Of a DNA stretch of 64,000 nucleotides, positions 10,029 through 18,769 are shown piece by piece. Source of the DNA: an uncultured Roseburia sp. (lineage in GTDB: Bacteria; Bacillota_A; Clostridia; Lachnospirales; Lachnospiraceae); NCBI GenBank assembly GCA_900557275.1, contig USRX01000004.1, positions 1-64,000 on the forward strand. The letters run 5' to 3'. Every line of letters begins with the position of its first letter. Position 1 is the first letter of the stretch. The translations under genes were made by a program, and so were the position numbers. The notes under the pieces were generated by a model that had not been told where the DNA came from, did no database searches, and saw only the letters and a program-made list of their open reading frames with translations.

Positions 10029-10073
10029 TTCGACAGTTCGTTTGTACCATCCTGTCGTTAAACAAAACCAGGG
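10029..10073 (+). promoter_or_regulatory. preQ1-I riboswitch aptamer
   Basis: P1 is CGACAG (10031-10036) with CTGTCG (10052-10057), enclosing a loop that starts TTCG. The 3' tail TTAAACAAAACCAGG closely matches the A-rich tail of the preQ1-I class (the Thermoanaerobacter aptamer ends UUAACAAAACAAGG). GG in the tail can pair with CC in the loop to form the H-type pseudoknot. It precedes the complete preQ1 operon and a terminator. The P1 loop is somewhat longer than in the minimal examples. Confidence 0.82.
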
Positions 10074-10103
10074 CTGAACGTTTTAGATATTGATTTTTAG
10101 AGA

Positions 10104-10132
10104 AACGCAGTCTGTTGGGCTGCGTTCTTTTT
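10104..10132 (+). terminator. Riboswitch-controlled terminator upstream of queD
   Basis: AACGCAG / CTGCGTT stem with a 9-base loop and a CTTTTT tail. CGTTTT at 10079-10084 can pair with the 5' side (AGAAACG) as a possible antiterminator. preQ1 binding would then favour termination. The rest of the gap up to 10247 shows nothing further. Confidence 0.75.
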
Positions 10133-10247
10133 ATAATAAATAATGTGATATGAGAGTCGAAAATAGACTGTCATAAATATCAACAGAATACTGTCTGCTA
10201 AAAAAGTGTTTGGCAGAATATTGGAAATAACGGAGAGAGATGAGTGT

Positions 10248-10667
10248 ATGTATATATTAAAGAGTGAGAAAAGTTTTGATGCAGCGCATTTCCTTGCCGG
10301 TTATCAGGGGAAATGTAAAAATATCCATGGACATCGCTGGCGGATACTGGCTGAGATCCAGGCAGAGACATTACAGGAAAATGGCAGCTTCCGGGCGATG
10401 GTAACGGATTTCGGAGATATCAAGAAAGATCTGGGCGAGATTGCAGACCGTTACGATCATTCCCTGATCGTAGAAGAGGGTTCCTTAAAACCAGCTACCG
10501 TGGCAGCATTACAGGATGAAGATTTTCGCATGGTAGTTATCCCGTTTCGTCCGACTGCTGAAAATTTTGCAAAAAGCATTTATATGGAACTGAAAGAAAA
10601 AGGATATCAGGTGCGTTCTGTAGAGGTGTATGAGACACCTGCAAACAGTGCAACCTATTGTGAATAA
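10248..10667 (+). CDS. queD: 6-carboxytetrahydropterin synthase
   Basis: Converts dihydroneopterin triphosphate to 6-carboxy-5,6,7,8-tetrahydropterin, the second step towards preQ0. The 139-residue protein has the zinc-binding and catalytic segment FDAAHFLAGYQGKCKNIHGH (catalytic Cys followed by H-G-H) and a C-terminal EVYETP segment. The ATG at 10248 is chosen because the family starts just before the FDAAHFL segment; GGAGAG lies 12 bases upstream, slightly far. It is the first gene of the riboswitch-controlled operon. Confidence 0.92.
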   Translation: MYILKSEKSFDAAHFLAGYQGKCKNIHGHRWRILAEIQAETLQENGSFRAMVTDFGDIKKDLGEIADRYDHSLIVEEGSLKPATVAALQDEDFRMVVIPFRPTAENFAKSIYMELKEKGYQVRSVEVYETPANSATYCE

Positions 10668-10686
10668 TGGCGGAGTGTAGATAAAA

Positions 10687-11355
10687 ATGGCAGATTACAG
10701 AGTGGCAGAGATTTTCAGCAGTATTAATGGGGAAGGACCGAGAGCAGGGCAGCTTGCTCTTTTTATCCGTATGCAGGGCTGCAACCTGAATTGCAGTTAC
10801 TGTGATACAAAATGGGCAAACGGCGACGATTGTCTGTTTCACTGGACACCGGAGGAAGAGATTCTGGATGTCATTCGAAATATGCAGATCCAGAATATTA
10901 CTCTTACTGGAGGTGAGCCGCTGCTCCAGTCGGAGATAAAAGCGCTGCTTGAGCGTCTGGCGGCAGAACCGGATCTTCATGTGGAGATCGAGACAAACGG
11001 AAGTGTGGATTTGAAACCATTTCTTGATATTGAGAACAGACCAGATTTTACAATGGATTACAAGCTTCCAGGCAGCGGCATGGAAGATAAGATGCTGGTT
11101 TCAAATTTTGCATATCTGGCTCAGCAGGATACCGTAAAGTTTGTGGTAAAGGACTGGGATGATATGATGCGGGCAAAGGAGATTATGGAAACCTATGGCC
11201 TTGTGGGAAAATGTCATGTATATCTCAGCCCGGTATACGGAGAGATCGAACCAGAAGATATCGTAAACTTTATGAAAAGTAATTATATGAATGGTGTGAC
11301 ACTGCAGTTGCAGATGCATAAGATCATCTGGGATCCGCAGATGCGCGGCGTGTAA
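10687..11355 (+). CDS. queE: 7-carboxy-7-deazaguanine synthase
   Basis: A radical SAM enzyme that rearranges carboxytetrahydropterin to 7-carboxy-7-deazaguanine. The 222-residue protein has the [14 protein letters not shown]-terminus, the 4Fe-4S motif CNLNCSYC (C-x3-C-x2-C) and the SAM-binding TGGEPLLQ. It starts 19 bases after queD and is followed by folE after 17 bases, so it is within one operon. Confidence 0.94.
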   Translation: MADYRVAEIFSSINGEGPRAGQLALFIRMQGCNLNCSYCDTKWANGDDCLFHWTPEEEILDVIRNMQIQNITLTGGEPLLQSEIKALLERLAAEPDLHVEIETNGSVDLKPFLDIENRPDFTMDYKLPGSGMEDKMLVSNFAYLAQQDTVKFVVKDWDDMMRAKEIMETYGLVGKCHVYLSPVYGEIEPEDIVNFMKSNYMNGVTLQLQMHKIIWDPQMRGV

Positions 11356-11372
11356 GGACAGGAGGAATAAAT

Positions 11373-11957
11373 ATGGCAATTGATCGTGCTGCCGTAGAAG
11401 AACATATCAGGGGGCTGCTCATTGCACTGGGAGATGACCCGGATCGGGAGGGTCTGAAAGAGACGCCTTCCAGAGTGGCAAAGATGTATGAAGAAGTATT
11501 TGAAGGCATGAATTATACGAATCATGAGATTGCATGCATGTTTGATAAGACTTTTGAAGATGATCTGACATTTGAAAAAGATAACAGCGATTTCGTGATC
11601 GTAAAAGATATTGATATTTTTAGCTATTGTGAACATCATATGGCGCTGATGTATGATATGAAAGTTACTGTTGCCTATGTGCCGAAAGGAAAAGTTATTG
11701 GTCTGAGCAAGATCGCCCGGATTGCGGACATGGTATCCAAACGGCTGCAGTTACAGGAGCGGATCGGTACAGATATTGCGGAGATCATGCAGGAGGTAAC
11801 CGGTTCTGAGGATGTGGCGGTTCTCATCGAAGGGTGCCATAGCTGTATGACCGCCCGTGGGATTAAGAAAACAGCAGCAAAGACATATACCAGCACGCTG
11901 AGAGGAAAATTCCGGACGGATGTTATGCTGCAGATGCGGCTGAATATGACGAAATAG
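11373..11957 (+). CDS. folE: GTP cyclohydrolase I
   Basis: Converts GTP to dihydroneopterin triphosphate, the entry step for both folate and queuosine. The 194-residue protein has [10 protein letters not shown], the zinc site CEHHMAL and [10 protein letters not shown], and the [11 protein letters not shown] core. Its position between queE and queC indicates that this copy serves preQ1 synthesis. An AGGAGGAAT ribosome site precedes it. Confidence 0.95.
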   Translation: MAIDRAAVEEHIRGLLIALGDDPDREGLKETPSRVAKMYEEVFEGMNYTNHEIACMFDKTFEDDLTFEKDNSDFVIVKDIDIFSYCEHHMALMYDMKVTVAYVPKGKVIGLSKIARIADMVSKRLQLQERIGTDIAEIMQEVTGSEDVAVLIEGCHSCMTARGIKKTAAKTYTSTLRGKFRTDVMLQMRLNMTK

Positions 11958-12154
11958 TGTAGATAATCTGTGCAAAGATGTTTCGACTGTAAAATAATTC
12001 ATGAATCAACAACTAAAAAACAGCCCGAATCAGTAGCGTAATACGAATTTTTGGGCGGATATAGAAATATCTGTGAGGAATTTATCTGATAAAATTAACA
12101 GAAAGACAGTGTTGGAACTTTGTGAACAACAGATATTATACAAGGAGTATAGAG

Positions 12155-12847
12155 ATGAAAGCATTAGTATTGTTCAGCGGCGGTGTGGACTCAACCACCT
12201 GCCTAGGACTGGCGATTGATAAATATGGAAAAGAGAATGTGATAGCGCTTTCTGTTTCTTATGGACAGAAACATACAAAGGAGATTGAGTGTTCCAGAAA
12301 GATTGCAGAGTATTATGGTGTGGAGCATATTTATCTGAATCTGGCAAAGATTTTTGAATACAGCGATTGTTCCCTGCTGGAACATTCGGATCGGGAGATT
12401 CCAAAAGAATCTTATGCCGAGCAGATTGAAAAGGGCGACGGCAAACCGGTGTCTACGTATGTGCCGTTCCGCAATGGGCTGTTCCTGTCCAGTGCGGCGA
12501 GTATCGCATTGTCTAAGGATTGTGACGTGATCTATTATGGCGCACACAGTGACGATGCAGCCGGAAATGCTTACCCGGATTGTTCCGATGCTTTTAATAA
12601 AGCGATGGGAGATGCCATCTATATCGGAAGTGGTAATCAGCTGCGCATCGAAGCTCCGTTTGTAAATATGACGAAGGCAGAAGTGGTAAAGACGGGACTG
12701 GCATTGAAAGTTCCTTACGAGCTGACATGGAGCTGCTACGAAGGAAAAGAACGTCCATGTGGCGTATGCGGAACCTGTCTTGATCGTGCAAAAGCGTTTG
12801 AGCTGAACGGTGTGAAAGACCCGGCGCTAGCGCTTTACGAAGATTAG
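12155..12847 (+). CDS. queC: 7-cyano-7-deazaguanine synthase
   Basis: Uses ATP and ammonia to convert 7-carboxy-7-deazaguanine to preQ0. The 230-residue protein has the PP-loop SGGVDSTT near the N-terminus and the C-terminal zinc motif with cysteines in TWSCYEG, PCGVCGTC. The ATG at 12155 has AAGGAG upstream; an earlier in-frame ATG at 12122 lacks a site. The gap of about 200 bases after folE shows no clear terminator, so queC is probably co-transcribed. Confidence 0.94.
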   Translation: MKALVLFSGGVDSTTCLGLAIDKYGKENVIALSVSYGQKHTKEIECSRKIAEYYGVEHIYLNLAKIFEYSDCSLLEHSDREIPKESYAEQIEKGDGKPVSTYVPFRNGLFLSSAASIALSKDCDVIYYGAHSDDAAGNAYPDCSDAFNKAMGDAIYIGSGNQLRIEAPFVNMTKAEVVKTGLALKVPYELTWSCYEGKERPCGVCGTCLDRAKAFELNGVKDPALALYED

Positions 12848-12877
12848 TACGATAATAGAAAAAGGATTAGAAGATTT

Positions 12878-13369
12878 ATGAGAAATAAAGAAGAAATGCA
12901 GGATATTACCCTGCTTGGAAATCAGAAAACCGCATATCCAATGGATTATGCGCCGGAAATGCTGGAAACTTTTGATAATAAACATCCGGGGCATGATTAT
13001 TTTGTAAAATTTAACTGCCCGGAATTTACCAGTCTCTGTCCGATTACGGGGCAGCCGGATTTTGCGACGATTACCATTTCTTATGTACCGGATGTGAAGA
13101 TGGTGGAGAGCAAATCCCTGAAGCTGTATCTGTTCAGTTTCCGGAACCACGGGGATTTTCATGAGGACTGTATGAATATCATTATGGAGGATCTCATTAA
13201 GCTCATGAACCCGAAATATATTGAGGTATGGGGAAAATTCACGCCGAGAGGCGGCATTTCCATTGATCCATACTGTAATTATGGCAGACCTGGTACAAAA
13301 TGGGAAGAAGTGGCATGGAACCGTCTGGCAAACCATGACCTGTATCCGGAAAAGGTGGATAATAGGTAG
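12878..13369 (+). CDS. queF: NADPH-dependent preQ0 reductase
   Basis: Reduces the nitrile of preQ0 to the aminomethyl of preQ1, which is then inserted into tRNA. The 163-residue protein is the short unimodular type. It has the catalytic Cys in [12 protein letters not shown] and the family motif [20 protein letters not shown]. It completes the operon, which therefore encodes all steps from GTP to preQ1. The insertion enzyme Tgt is not in the window. Confidence 0.95.
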   Translation: MRNKEEMQDITLLGNQKTAYPMDYAPEMLETFDNKHPGHDYFVKFNCPEFTSLCPITGQPDFATITISYVPDVKMVESKSLKLYLFSFRNHGDFHEDCMNIIMEDLIKLMNPKYIEVWGKFTPRGGISIDPYCNYGRPGTKWEEVAWNRLANHDLYPEKVDNR

Positions 13370-13379
13370 GGCTTTCATA

Positions 13380-13931
13380 ATGGATCGGATAAAGAGAAAA
13401 GATAGAATTTTAAAATATCAGGGCAGTATTTTAAATATTTATGATGATGTGATGCTTCTTCCGGATGGATCAGAGGGGCATTGGGATTATGTGGAACATC
13501 GCAATGGCGCGGCAGCAGCTTTGCCGGTATTGTCCGATGGGCGAATTGTGTTGGTTCGTCAGTACCGCAATGCGCTGGAGCGGGAAGTGCTGGAGATCCC
13601 GGCAGGGGCAAAGACTGATCCTTCTGAGAGCAGCGCTGCCTGTGCCGCCAGAGAGATGGAAGAGGAGATCGGTTATCACGCAGGAAAGCTGGAAAAACTT
13701 CTGACCACAGCGACAACAGGTGCTTTTTGCAACGAATGCATCGATGTATATCTGGCGATGGATTTACAGAAGACCGTTCAGCATCTGGATGAAGAAGAAA
13801 TCCTGAATGTGGAATGCTGGGAACTGGAGGACTTGTGTCAGATGATCTTTTCCGGAGAACTGATCGATGCCAAGACGATTGCGGCGATACTGGCATATAA
13901 AGTATATAAAAATAAAAGAGTTGGAATATAG
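13380..13931 (+). CDS. Nudix hydrolase (ADP-ribose pyrophosphatase type)
   Basis: A 183-residue Nudix protein. The box GAKTDPSE-x7-REMEEEIGY matches G-x5-E-x7-REUxEExGU except for one extra residue before the first Glu. The preceding LEIPAG and LVRQYR segments are typical of the ADP-ribose pyrophosphatase subgroup. Its stop and the SpoIIM-like start are 71 bases apart. The same nudF-spoIIM neighbourhood occurs in B. subtilis, which supports both calls. The ATG at 13380 begins 10 bases after the queF stop. Confidence 0.85.
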   Translation: MDRIKRKDRILKYQGSILNIYDDVMLLPDGSEGHWDYVEHRNGAAAALPVLSDGRIVLVRQYRNALEREVLEIPAGAKTDPSESSAACAAREMEEEIGYHAGKLEKLLTTATTGAFCNECIDVYLAMDLQKTVQHLDEEEILNVECWELEDLCQMIFSGELIDAKTIAAILAYKVYKNKRVGI

Positions 13932-14002
13932 GCGACGGTGCAGGAATAAGGTAGTGTGTGGACAGATAGCGAAAATGCGTTTATGCGAAAGGAGCAGACA
14001 CC

Positions 14003-14626
14003 ATGGAAGACCAGATCCTGACATTGGAAAAGCAGTTGCGAAAGAAGAACAGGCCGGACAGATGGATCACGCTGTACCGTTGCCTGTTTTTTATTTCATT
14101 TTTTCTGGCAATCCTGATCGCAAATACGGGGTGGAGGAGTGAAGCGTCATGGGTGGGCTTTTTGAGTGAAAGCAGCCTGCTGTCTTTCCAGAGAACTGCA
14201 TCGTCAGTGGATGTCTCTTTTTTGAACATACTGCTGCGACAGCGGGCATTGAGATGGTGCATATTGGTTTTATTTTCCAGAACACTTCCGGGAATGTGGT
14301 ATGGGGGAGCTTTTGCTGCATGGCAAGGATTTTCACTCAGCTTTTTCTTTGTATCAGTACTGACTCGATATGGTATTCGGGGAATGTCTGTGTTTTTTTG
14401 TATTTGTTTTCCACAGTGGCTCATTTATCTGGCAGTTGTTTTTGGAATGCTTCGTCTGATGGTCTGGTATCGTGACTGGCAGGCGATACATGGCAATGAA
14501 AAACGTGGGCGGTATATCTTGTTCTGTATTTTGCTTTCTGGTGGATATGCGGTTGGGATTGCCTGTGAATATTTTATAAATCCGATGTTCCTGGATATGG
14601 CGAAAAAACTGATTATTAGTATATGA
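14003..14626 (+). CDS. SpoIIM-like sporulation membrane protein
   Basis: A 207-residue integral membrane protein with about five hydrophobic segments (near residues 25-42, 85-105, 108-125, 132-152, 170-190). The middle resembles the stage II sporulation protein M family: a polar helix before the membrane, then SRTLPGMWYGGAFAAWQGFSL, RYGIRGM, FPQWLIYLA, and a C-terminal EYFINP. SpoIIM acts with SpoIID and SpoIIP in peptidoglycan remodelling during engulfment. It starts behind AAAGGAGCAGACACC. Divergence is high, so the family call is moderate. Confidence 0.65.
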   Translation: MEDQILTLEKQLRKKNRPDRWITLYRCLFFISFFLAILIANTGWRSEASWVGFLSESSLLSFQRTASSVDVSFLNILLRQRALRWCILVLFSRTLPGMWYGGAFAAWQGFSLSFFFVSVLTRYGIRGMSVFFCICFPQWLIYLAVVFGMLRLMVWYRDWQAIHGNEKRGRYILFCILLSGGYAVGIACEYFINPMFLDMAKKLIISI

Positions 14627-14674
14627 AATTAAAAACTGATTACTTTTAAAAGTAGAATAAAAAGAAGTGATGAT

Positions 14675-14726
14675 AAAAAAGAACCGATGTACATTATCCT
14701 CTGAATAAGGGGAGGCACACCGGTTC
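14675..14726 (-). terminator. Terminator for the minus-strand aroF gene
   Basis: Interrupted hairpin: GAACCGATGT (14681) with ACACCGGTTC (14717), one mismatch, plus an inner CCTC/GAGG pairing. Read on the minus strand it is followed by TTTTTT (14675-14680 complement). Confidence 0.7.
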
Positions 14727-14777
14727 CGGTTAAGAGATGCTTAAAAGCGAAAGTATTATTTGCTGTAAGCCTTATGC

Positions 14778-15806
14778 TCAGGCTTTGTCAGCGATATAGT
14801 AGAGCAGTTCTTCTGACTCTTTCCAGCCAAGGCAAGGATCGGTAATGGATTTGCCATAGATATGTTCACCGATCTTCTGGGAACCTGGCTCGATATAGCT
14901 TTCGATCATCATACCTTTTACCATATCGTGGATCGCAGAATCTTCTTTTCTGTTGTGCAGGACTTCTTTTGTGATGCGAACCTGCTGTGTATATTTTTTG
15001 CTGGAATTGGAATGGTTAGCATCAATGATGCATGCCGGGTTTTTCAAATCCATCTTGTCATACATTTCGATCAGGCGACAAATGTCTTCGTAATGGTAAT
15101 TTGGACGGTTTGCACCGAATTTGTTGACGGAACCACGAAGAACAACATGTGCAAGCGGGTTGCCGGAGGTGCAGACTTCGTAGCCACGGTATACGAATTG
15201 GTGTGGCTGCTGAGCGGCATAAACGGAATTCAACATGACAGAGAAATCTCCGCTTGTCGGGTTTTTCATTCCGGATGGAACGTCAAAACCGCTGACGGTC
15301 AGACGATGATGCTGATCTTCGACAGAACGTGCTCCGATTGCCACATAGGAGAGCAGGTCTTCGACATATCCCCAGTTTTCCGGATAGAGCATTTCATCTG
15401 CGGCAGTCAGTCCGGATTCTGCGATGGCACGGATCTGCATTTTACGCATCGCGATCAGTCCGGCAAGCATGTCCGGTTTTTTCTCCGGATCCGGCTGGGA
15501 AGCGATGCCTTTGTATCCGGCGCCGGTAGTACGCGGTTTGTTTGTATAGATACGCGGGATAATGATCAGTTTGTCTTTTGTCTTTTCCTGTACCGGAACG
15601 AGGCGGCTGATATAATCACAGACGGAATCTTCATTGTCAGCGGAACATGGTCCGATGATAACGATGAATTTGTCGGATTTTCCGGTAAATACATCTGCGA
15701 TTTCCTGATCTCTTTTGCGTTTTACTTCTTTCAATGCGTCAGAAAGCGGATATTCTTTTTTGATTTCCTCTGGAGAAGGAAGCTCTCTTAAAAATGTGAA
15801 ACTCAT
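14778..15806 (-). CDS. aroF: 3-deoxy-7-phosphoheptulonate (DAHP) synthase, class I
   Basis: Condenses phosphoenolpyruvate and erythrose 4-phosphate, the first shikimate-pathway step. The 342-residue protein is the AroFGH type: VIIGPCSADNEDS, PRIYTNKPRTTGAGYKG, ADEMLYPENW, IGARSVEDQHHR, GMKNPTSGD, DANHSNSSKKY and GKSITDPCLGW. The ATG complementary to 15804-15806 follows AGGAGATC; the longer open frame upstream has no ribosome site. The isozyme letter is nominal. Upstream is a pair of ATAAACAAC direct repeats. Confidence 0.94.
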   Translation of the reverse strand: MSFTFLRELPSPEEIKKEYPLSDALKEVKRKRDQEIADVFTGKSDKFIVIIGPCSADNEDSVCDYISRLVPVQEKTKDKLIIIPRIYTNKPRTTGAGYKGIASQPDPEKKPDMLAGLIAMRKMQIRAIAESGLTAADEMLYPENWGYVEDLLSYVAIGARSVEDQHHRLTVSGFDVPSGMKNPTSGDFSVMLNSVYAAQQPHQFVYRGYEVCTSGNPLAHVVLRGSVNKFGANRPNYHYEDICRLIEMYDKMDLKNPACIIDANHSNSSKKYTQQVRITKEVLHNRKEDSAIHDMVKGMMIESYIEPGSQKIGEHIYGKSITDPCLGWKESEELLYYIADKA

Positions 15807-15946
15807 AACATGATCTCCTAAATATATTTCTTTTGTTTCAATAAAATATCGAGTGATATTAAATGCGTGCGGTTGTTGTCTGCAATCTGGGCTGATAAAC
15901 AACATCATTGATTATAAACAACATTTTTTATATGTGCAAGCGACCT

Positions 15947-16813
15947 TTAATCAGAAAAGTACTTTTTCTTGATCTCAGCCACCGGCATTTCCAGACCGGT
16001 CCAGCATTCAAAAGCAGCCGCGCCCTGATAGAGCAGCATATACATGCCATTAAATACAGGACATCCCATGGAAGCAGCTATTTTCAACAGCTGTGTCTGC
16101 CGTGGATTGTAGATGATATCGGATACGATCAGCTCAGGATGAAGAAAATGTACATCCGGGATTGGGATGGCATCTGTGTCAGGTGCCATCCCGACATTTG
16201 TAGCATTGGTAAGGATTGCGCTTTCTGCAAGACTTTTCTTCATCTGTGTTTCATCTGCAAAATCATATACATGGATCTTGCATCCGGTGTCTTTTGCTGT
16301 GCGGTCGGCAAATGCAACGGTCTGGGCAAATGCTTCCGGGCGGTTGCGGCGGAAAATGTCAATCTCTTTTACACCATCCAAAGCAGCCTGCGTACAGATG
16401 GCAGTAGCGGCACCGCCTGCGCCCAGCAGGGTCATTTTTTTGCCGATGATGTCATGCCCTGCATCTGCAACGGAACGCATATATCCGATGCCGTCTGTTG
16501 TGTGGCCGATCAGATGTCCATTGTCATTGATGACGGTATTGCAGGCACCGGCAAGTCTTGCGGCCGGTGTCAGTTCATCCACCAGATCCAAAATGGCGAT
16601 CTTGTCCGGCATCGTCAGATTAAATCCTCGTGCGCCGAGAGTTTTTAACCCTTTTACGGCATCCTTCAGGGAATCTGTTCCTACATTAAAAGCCAGATAT
16701 ACATAATCCAGATCCAACAGACGAAAGGCTTCGTTGTGCATGGCCGGAGAAACGCTGTGAGCGACAGGACTTCCAAGTAATCCGGTCAATATCGTAGAAC
16801 CTGTTATATTCAT
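15947..16813 (-). CDS. aroE: Shikimate dehydrogenase
   Basis: Reduces 3-dehydroshikimate to shikimate with NADPH. The 288-residue protein has the substrate-binding SVSPAMHN, the catalytic-lysine segment NLTMPDK (usually NVTIPHK), the NADP-binding LLGAGGAATA and a C-terminal YQGAAAFECWTG. It lies upstream of aroF on the minus strand, 140 bases away, and diverges from aroD. Its ribosome site (AAAGG) is rather distant from the ATG. Confidence 0.92.
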   Translation of the reverse strand: MNITGSTILTGLLGSPVAHSVSPAMHNEAFRLLDLDYVYLAFNVGTDSLKDAVKGLKTLGARGFNLTMPDKIAILDLVDELTPAARLAGACNTVINDNGHLIGHTTDGIGYMRSVADAGHDIIGKKMTLLGAGGAATAICTQAALDGVKEIDIFRRNRPEAFAQTVAFADRTAKDTGCKIHVYDFADETQMKKSLAESAILTNATNVGMAPDTDAIPIPDVHFLHPELIVSDIIYNPRQTQLLKIAASMGCPVFNGMYMLLYQGAAAFECWTGLEMPVAEIKKKYFSD

Positions 16814-16938
16814 AATGTTTTTGTTATACCTTTCATGAGTTCTTTGTTGTAAATATAATAATCCTTTCCAGAAAGAATGTCAATCATTATATCCGTTCAG
16901 CTGCTTATTTAAATATATACTTTCGTTCACTTATTTGC

Positions 16939-16944
16939 TATAAT
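16939..16944 (+). promoter_or_regulatory. Possible -10 element of the aroD promoter
   Basis: TATAAT in the divergent aroE/aroD intergenic region, 50 bases before the aroD start. No convincing -35 was found at 17 bases. Confidence 0.35.
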
Positions 16945-16993
16945 AGCCTGTAAATAAATTGTTGGAATGATTTTTGATAAGGAGTTAAATATC

Positions 16994-17755
16994 ATGCAGG
17001 GCATATTTGAAATAAAAGGAATTACATTTGGAAGCGGAAGACCGGTTATCTGTGTTCCGGTCATGGAAAAGAAAAAAGAAGATATCATTGCAAAGATCCG
17101 TCATCTGACAGAACAGGGTGCAGCTATGATTGAATGGCGTGTGGATGGTTTTGAAGCAGTGGAACAGCCGGAAAAGGTCAAAGAGATTTTTCGTGAAATA
17201 GCTCCGATGCTGGAAAAAACAGTGTTTTTATTTACTTTTCGGACGAAAAAACAGGGTGGTTGCATACAGCTGGAAGAAAAGAAAATCTTATACCTGAATG
17301 AGCTTGCGGCAAAGTCTGGCTGTGTGGATCTTCTGGATCTGGAGTTTTTTGAGGCGACAAAACCGGAAAAAGAGATTCGGAGATTTCAGAGAATGGGTGT
17401 GCGTGTCATTGCATCCCATCATGATTTTGAACAGACGCCGGATGACCGTATTCTGCATATGCTGATGGATCAGATGGAACGGGGGGGCGCAGACATTGCT
17501 AAGCTTGCTGTGATGCCACAGAATCCTGACGATGTGCTTCGGCTTTTGAAACTTACGAATGACACAAGAGAGAAATATCCGGAGCTTCCGGTTATTACCA
17601 TGTCCATGGGCCCATATGGCGTGATCAGCCGGATCAGCGGAGAATTTTTCGGCTCCTGTGTAACGTTTGGCGCAGATGGCGCAGTGTCTGCACCGGGTCA
17701 GATGCAGATGGAAAAACTGGATATGATTCTGGAAAGTCTTCATGCGTGTATGTAA
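16994..17755 (+). CDS. aroD: 3-dehydroquinate dehydratase, type I
   Basis: Dehydrates 3-dehydroquinate to 3-dehydroshikimate through a Schiff base. The 253-residue protein has EWRVDGFE, the catalytic His in VIASHHDFEQTP, the Schiff-base Lys in DIAKLAVMP, and TMSMGPYGVISR near the C-terminus. The ATG at 16994 has AAGGAG upstream; the in-frame ATG at 16967 does not. It diverges from aroE and is followed by aroK. Confidence 0.94.
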   Translation: MQGIFEIKGITFGSGRPVICVPVMEKKKEDIIAKIRHLTEQGAAMIEWRVDGFEAVEQPEKVKEIFREIAPMLEKTVFLFTFRTKKQGGCIQLEEKKILYLNELAAKSGCVDLLDLEFFEATKPEKEIRRFQRMGVRVIASHHDFEQTPDDRILHMLMDQMERGGADIAKLAVMPQNPDDVLRLLKLTNDTREKYPELPVITMSMGPYGVISRISGEFFGSCVTFGADGAVSAPGQMQMEKLDMILESLHACM

Positions 17756-17898
17756 TACAGAGCTGTAGAACACAGAATATATGATTTTAAAATTTTGAAA
17801 AAAAAGAGTGCCTTAAATTGGGATTTAGAAAACTAATAATTTAGAGAAACTTAATAGAAAAGATAAAGCAATACTTATCCCGTTAGGAAGGTTGATAA

Positions 17899-17964
17899 AT
17901 GAAAGAAGGCAATGAGCTGTTAGAACTCTTGTATTCTTTTCTTGCCATAAAGATAAGGACGTAG
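17899..17964 (+). CDS. Possible 21-residue leader peptide before aroK
   Basis: A short frame, MKEGNELLELLYSFLAIKIRT, starts 8 bases after AGGAAGG and stops 3 bases before the aroK ATG. Ribosomes finishing it could reinitiate at aroK. It contains no run of aromatic codons (one Tyr, one Phe), so classic amino-acid attenuation is not indicated. It may be chance. Confidence 0.3.
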   Translation: MKEGNELLELLYSFLAIKIRT

Positions 17965-17967
17965 AAG

Positions 17968-18474
17968 ATGAAGGACAATATTTACCTGATCGGTTTTATG
18001 GGGACCGGAAAAAGCACCATATCAAAAGTATTAAAGAAAAAAATGCATTGTCAGGAAATTGATGTGGATGCATATATTGTGAAAAAACAGAATATGGAGA
18101 TCACAGATATTTTTGCAACGTATGGAGAAGAATATTTCCGACAGATAGAGACAGAGGCATTTCGTGAGATCAGTCTCAGAAAAGATCGGGCGGTCATTTC
18201 CTGTGGCGGCGGCGCAGTGCTTCGTGAGAAAAATGTGGAATATATGAAAGAAAGCGGTAAGATTGTATGCCTTACGGCGACGCCTGAAACAATCTATGCC
18301 AGGGTAAAAAACAGCAAGGACAGACCTGTACTGAATGGTCATATGAATGTGGAATATATTGCACAGCTTATGGAAAAACGTCTGTCAGCATATGAAAAAG
18401 CATCCGATATCCAAGTCGCTACAGATCATAAGACTCCGGAAGCTGTGGCTGTGGAAATTATGAAAAAAGTGTGA
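17968..18474 (+). CDS. aroK: Shikimate kinase
   Basis: Phosphorylates shikimate at the 3-hydroxyl using ATP. The 168-residue protein has the P-loop GFMGTGKST, the shikimate-binding DVDAYI (D-x-D) and the YGEEYFRQIE segment, CGGGAVLR, and the lid-region Arg in KDRPVL. With aroD it forms the plus-strand half of the divergent shikimate cluster. Confidence 0.93.
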   Translation: MKDNIYLIGFMGTGKSTISKVLKKKMHCQEIDVDAYIVKKQNMEITDIFATYGEEYFRQIETEAFREISLRKDRAVISCGGGAVLREKNVEYMKESGKIVCLTATPETIYARVKNSKDRPVLNGHMNVEYIAQLMEKRLSAYEKASDIQVATDHKTPEAVAVEIMKKV

Positions 18475-18499
18475 AAATCATGAAAACCGAAAAAATATT

Positions 18500-18528
18500 T
18501 TGATTTTTCGTTATAACTGTGATAAAAT
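18500..18528 (+). promoter_or_regulatory. Promoter for tRNA-Arg
   Basis: TTGATT, a 17-base spacer and TAAAAT, ending 28 bases before the tRNA. Confidence 0.55.
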
Positions 18529-18556
18529 GTAAAAGCTGAACACAGATTCATAACGA

Positions 18557-18628
18557 GCAACCGTAGTCTAACGGATAGAACACAGGACTCCGACTCCTGC
18601 GATGTGGGTTCGATTCCCGCCGGTTGCA
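18557..18628 (+). tRNA. tRNA-Arg, anticodon CCG
   Basis: A full cloverleaf: acceptor GCAACCG/CGGTTGC with discriminator A, D arm around GTCTAACGGATAGAAC, anticodon arm CAGGA-CTCCGAC-TCCTG (anticodon CCG, reads CGG), and T arm with GGTTCGATTCC. CCA is not encoded. TTTTTT follows the tRNA. Confidence 0.95.
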
Positions 18629-18769
18629 TTTTTTACGAATGAGCCCGACGATATTGTTGGGCTTATGTCGTTTTCAGAAGTATTGACTGTATTTACAATA
18701 GTATCGTATCCCATTGGCTGACAGTGATAAAGGTAAGAATGATACCAAGGACGGACAGGAGGTATAGGA

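Noticed and set aside
10044..10055. TGTACCATCCTG shared between the preQ1 leader and the palindrome near 63449
   Set aside because: A single 12-base match without flanking similarity; most likely chance.
14862..15791. A 309-codon plus-strand frame opposite aroF
   Set aside because: It is the antisense shadow of the DAHP synthase gene, Cys/Phe-rich with no ribosome site or family features.
16814..16836. Eight-codon upstream frame overlapping the aroE start on the minus strand
   Set aside because: Too short and without independent support; probably chance.
18641..18664. Hairpin AGCCCGAC/GTTGGGCT after tRNA-Arg as a terminator
   Set aside because: The stem is good but the following TATGTCG is not a U-run; the T-run directly after the tRNA is more likely to matter.
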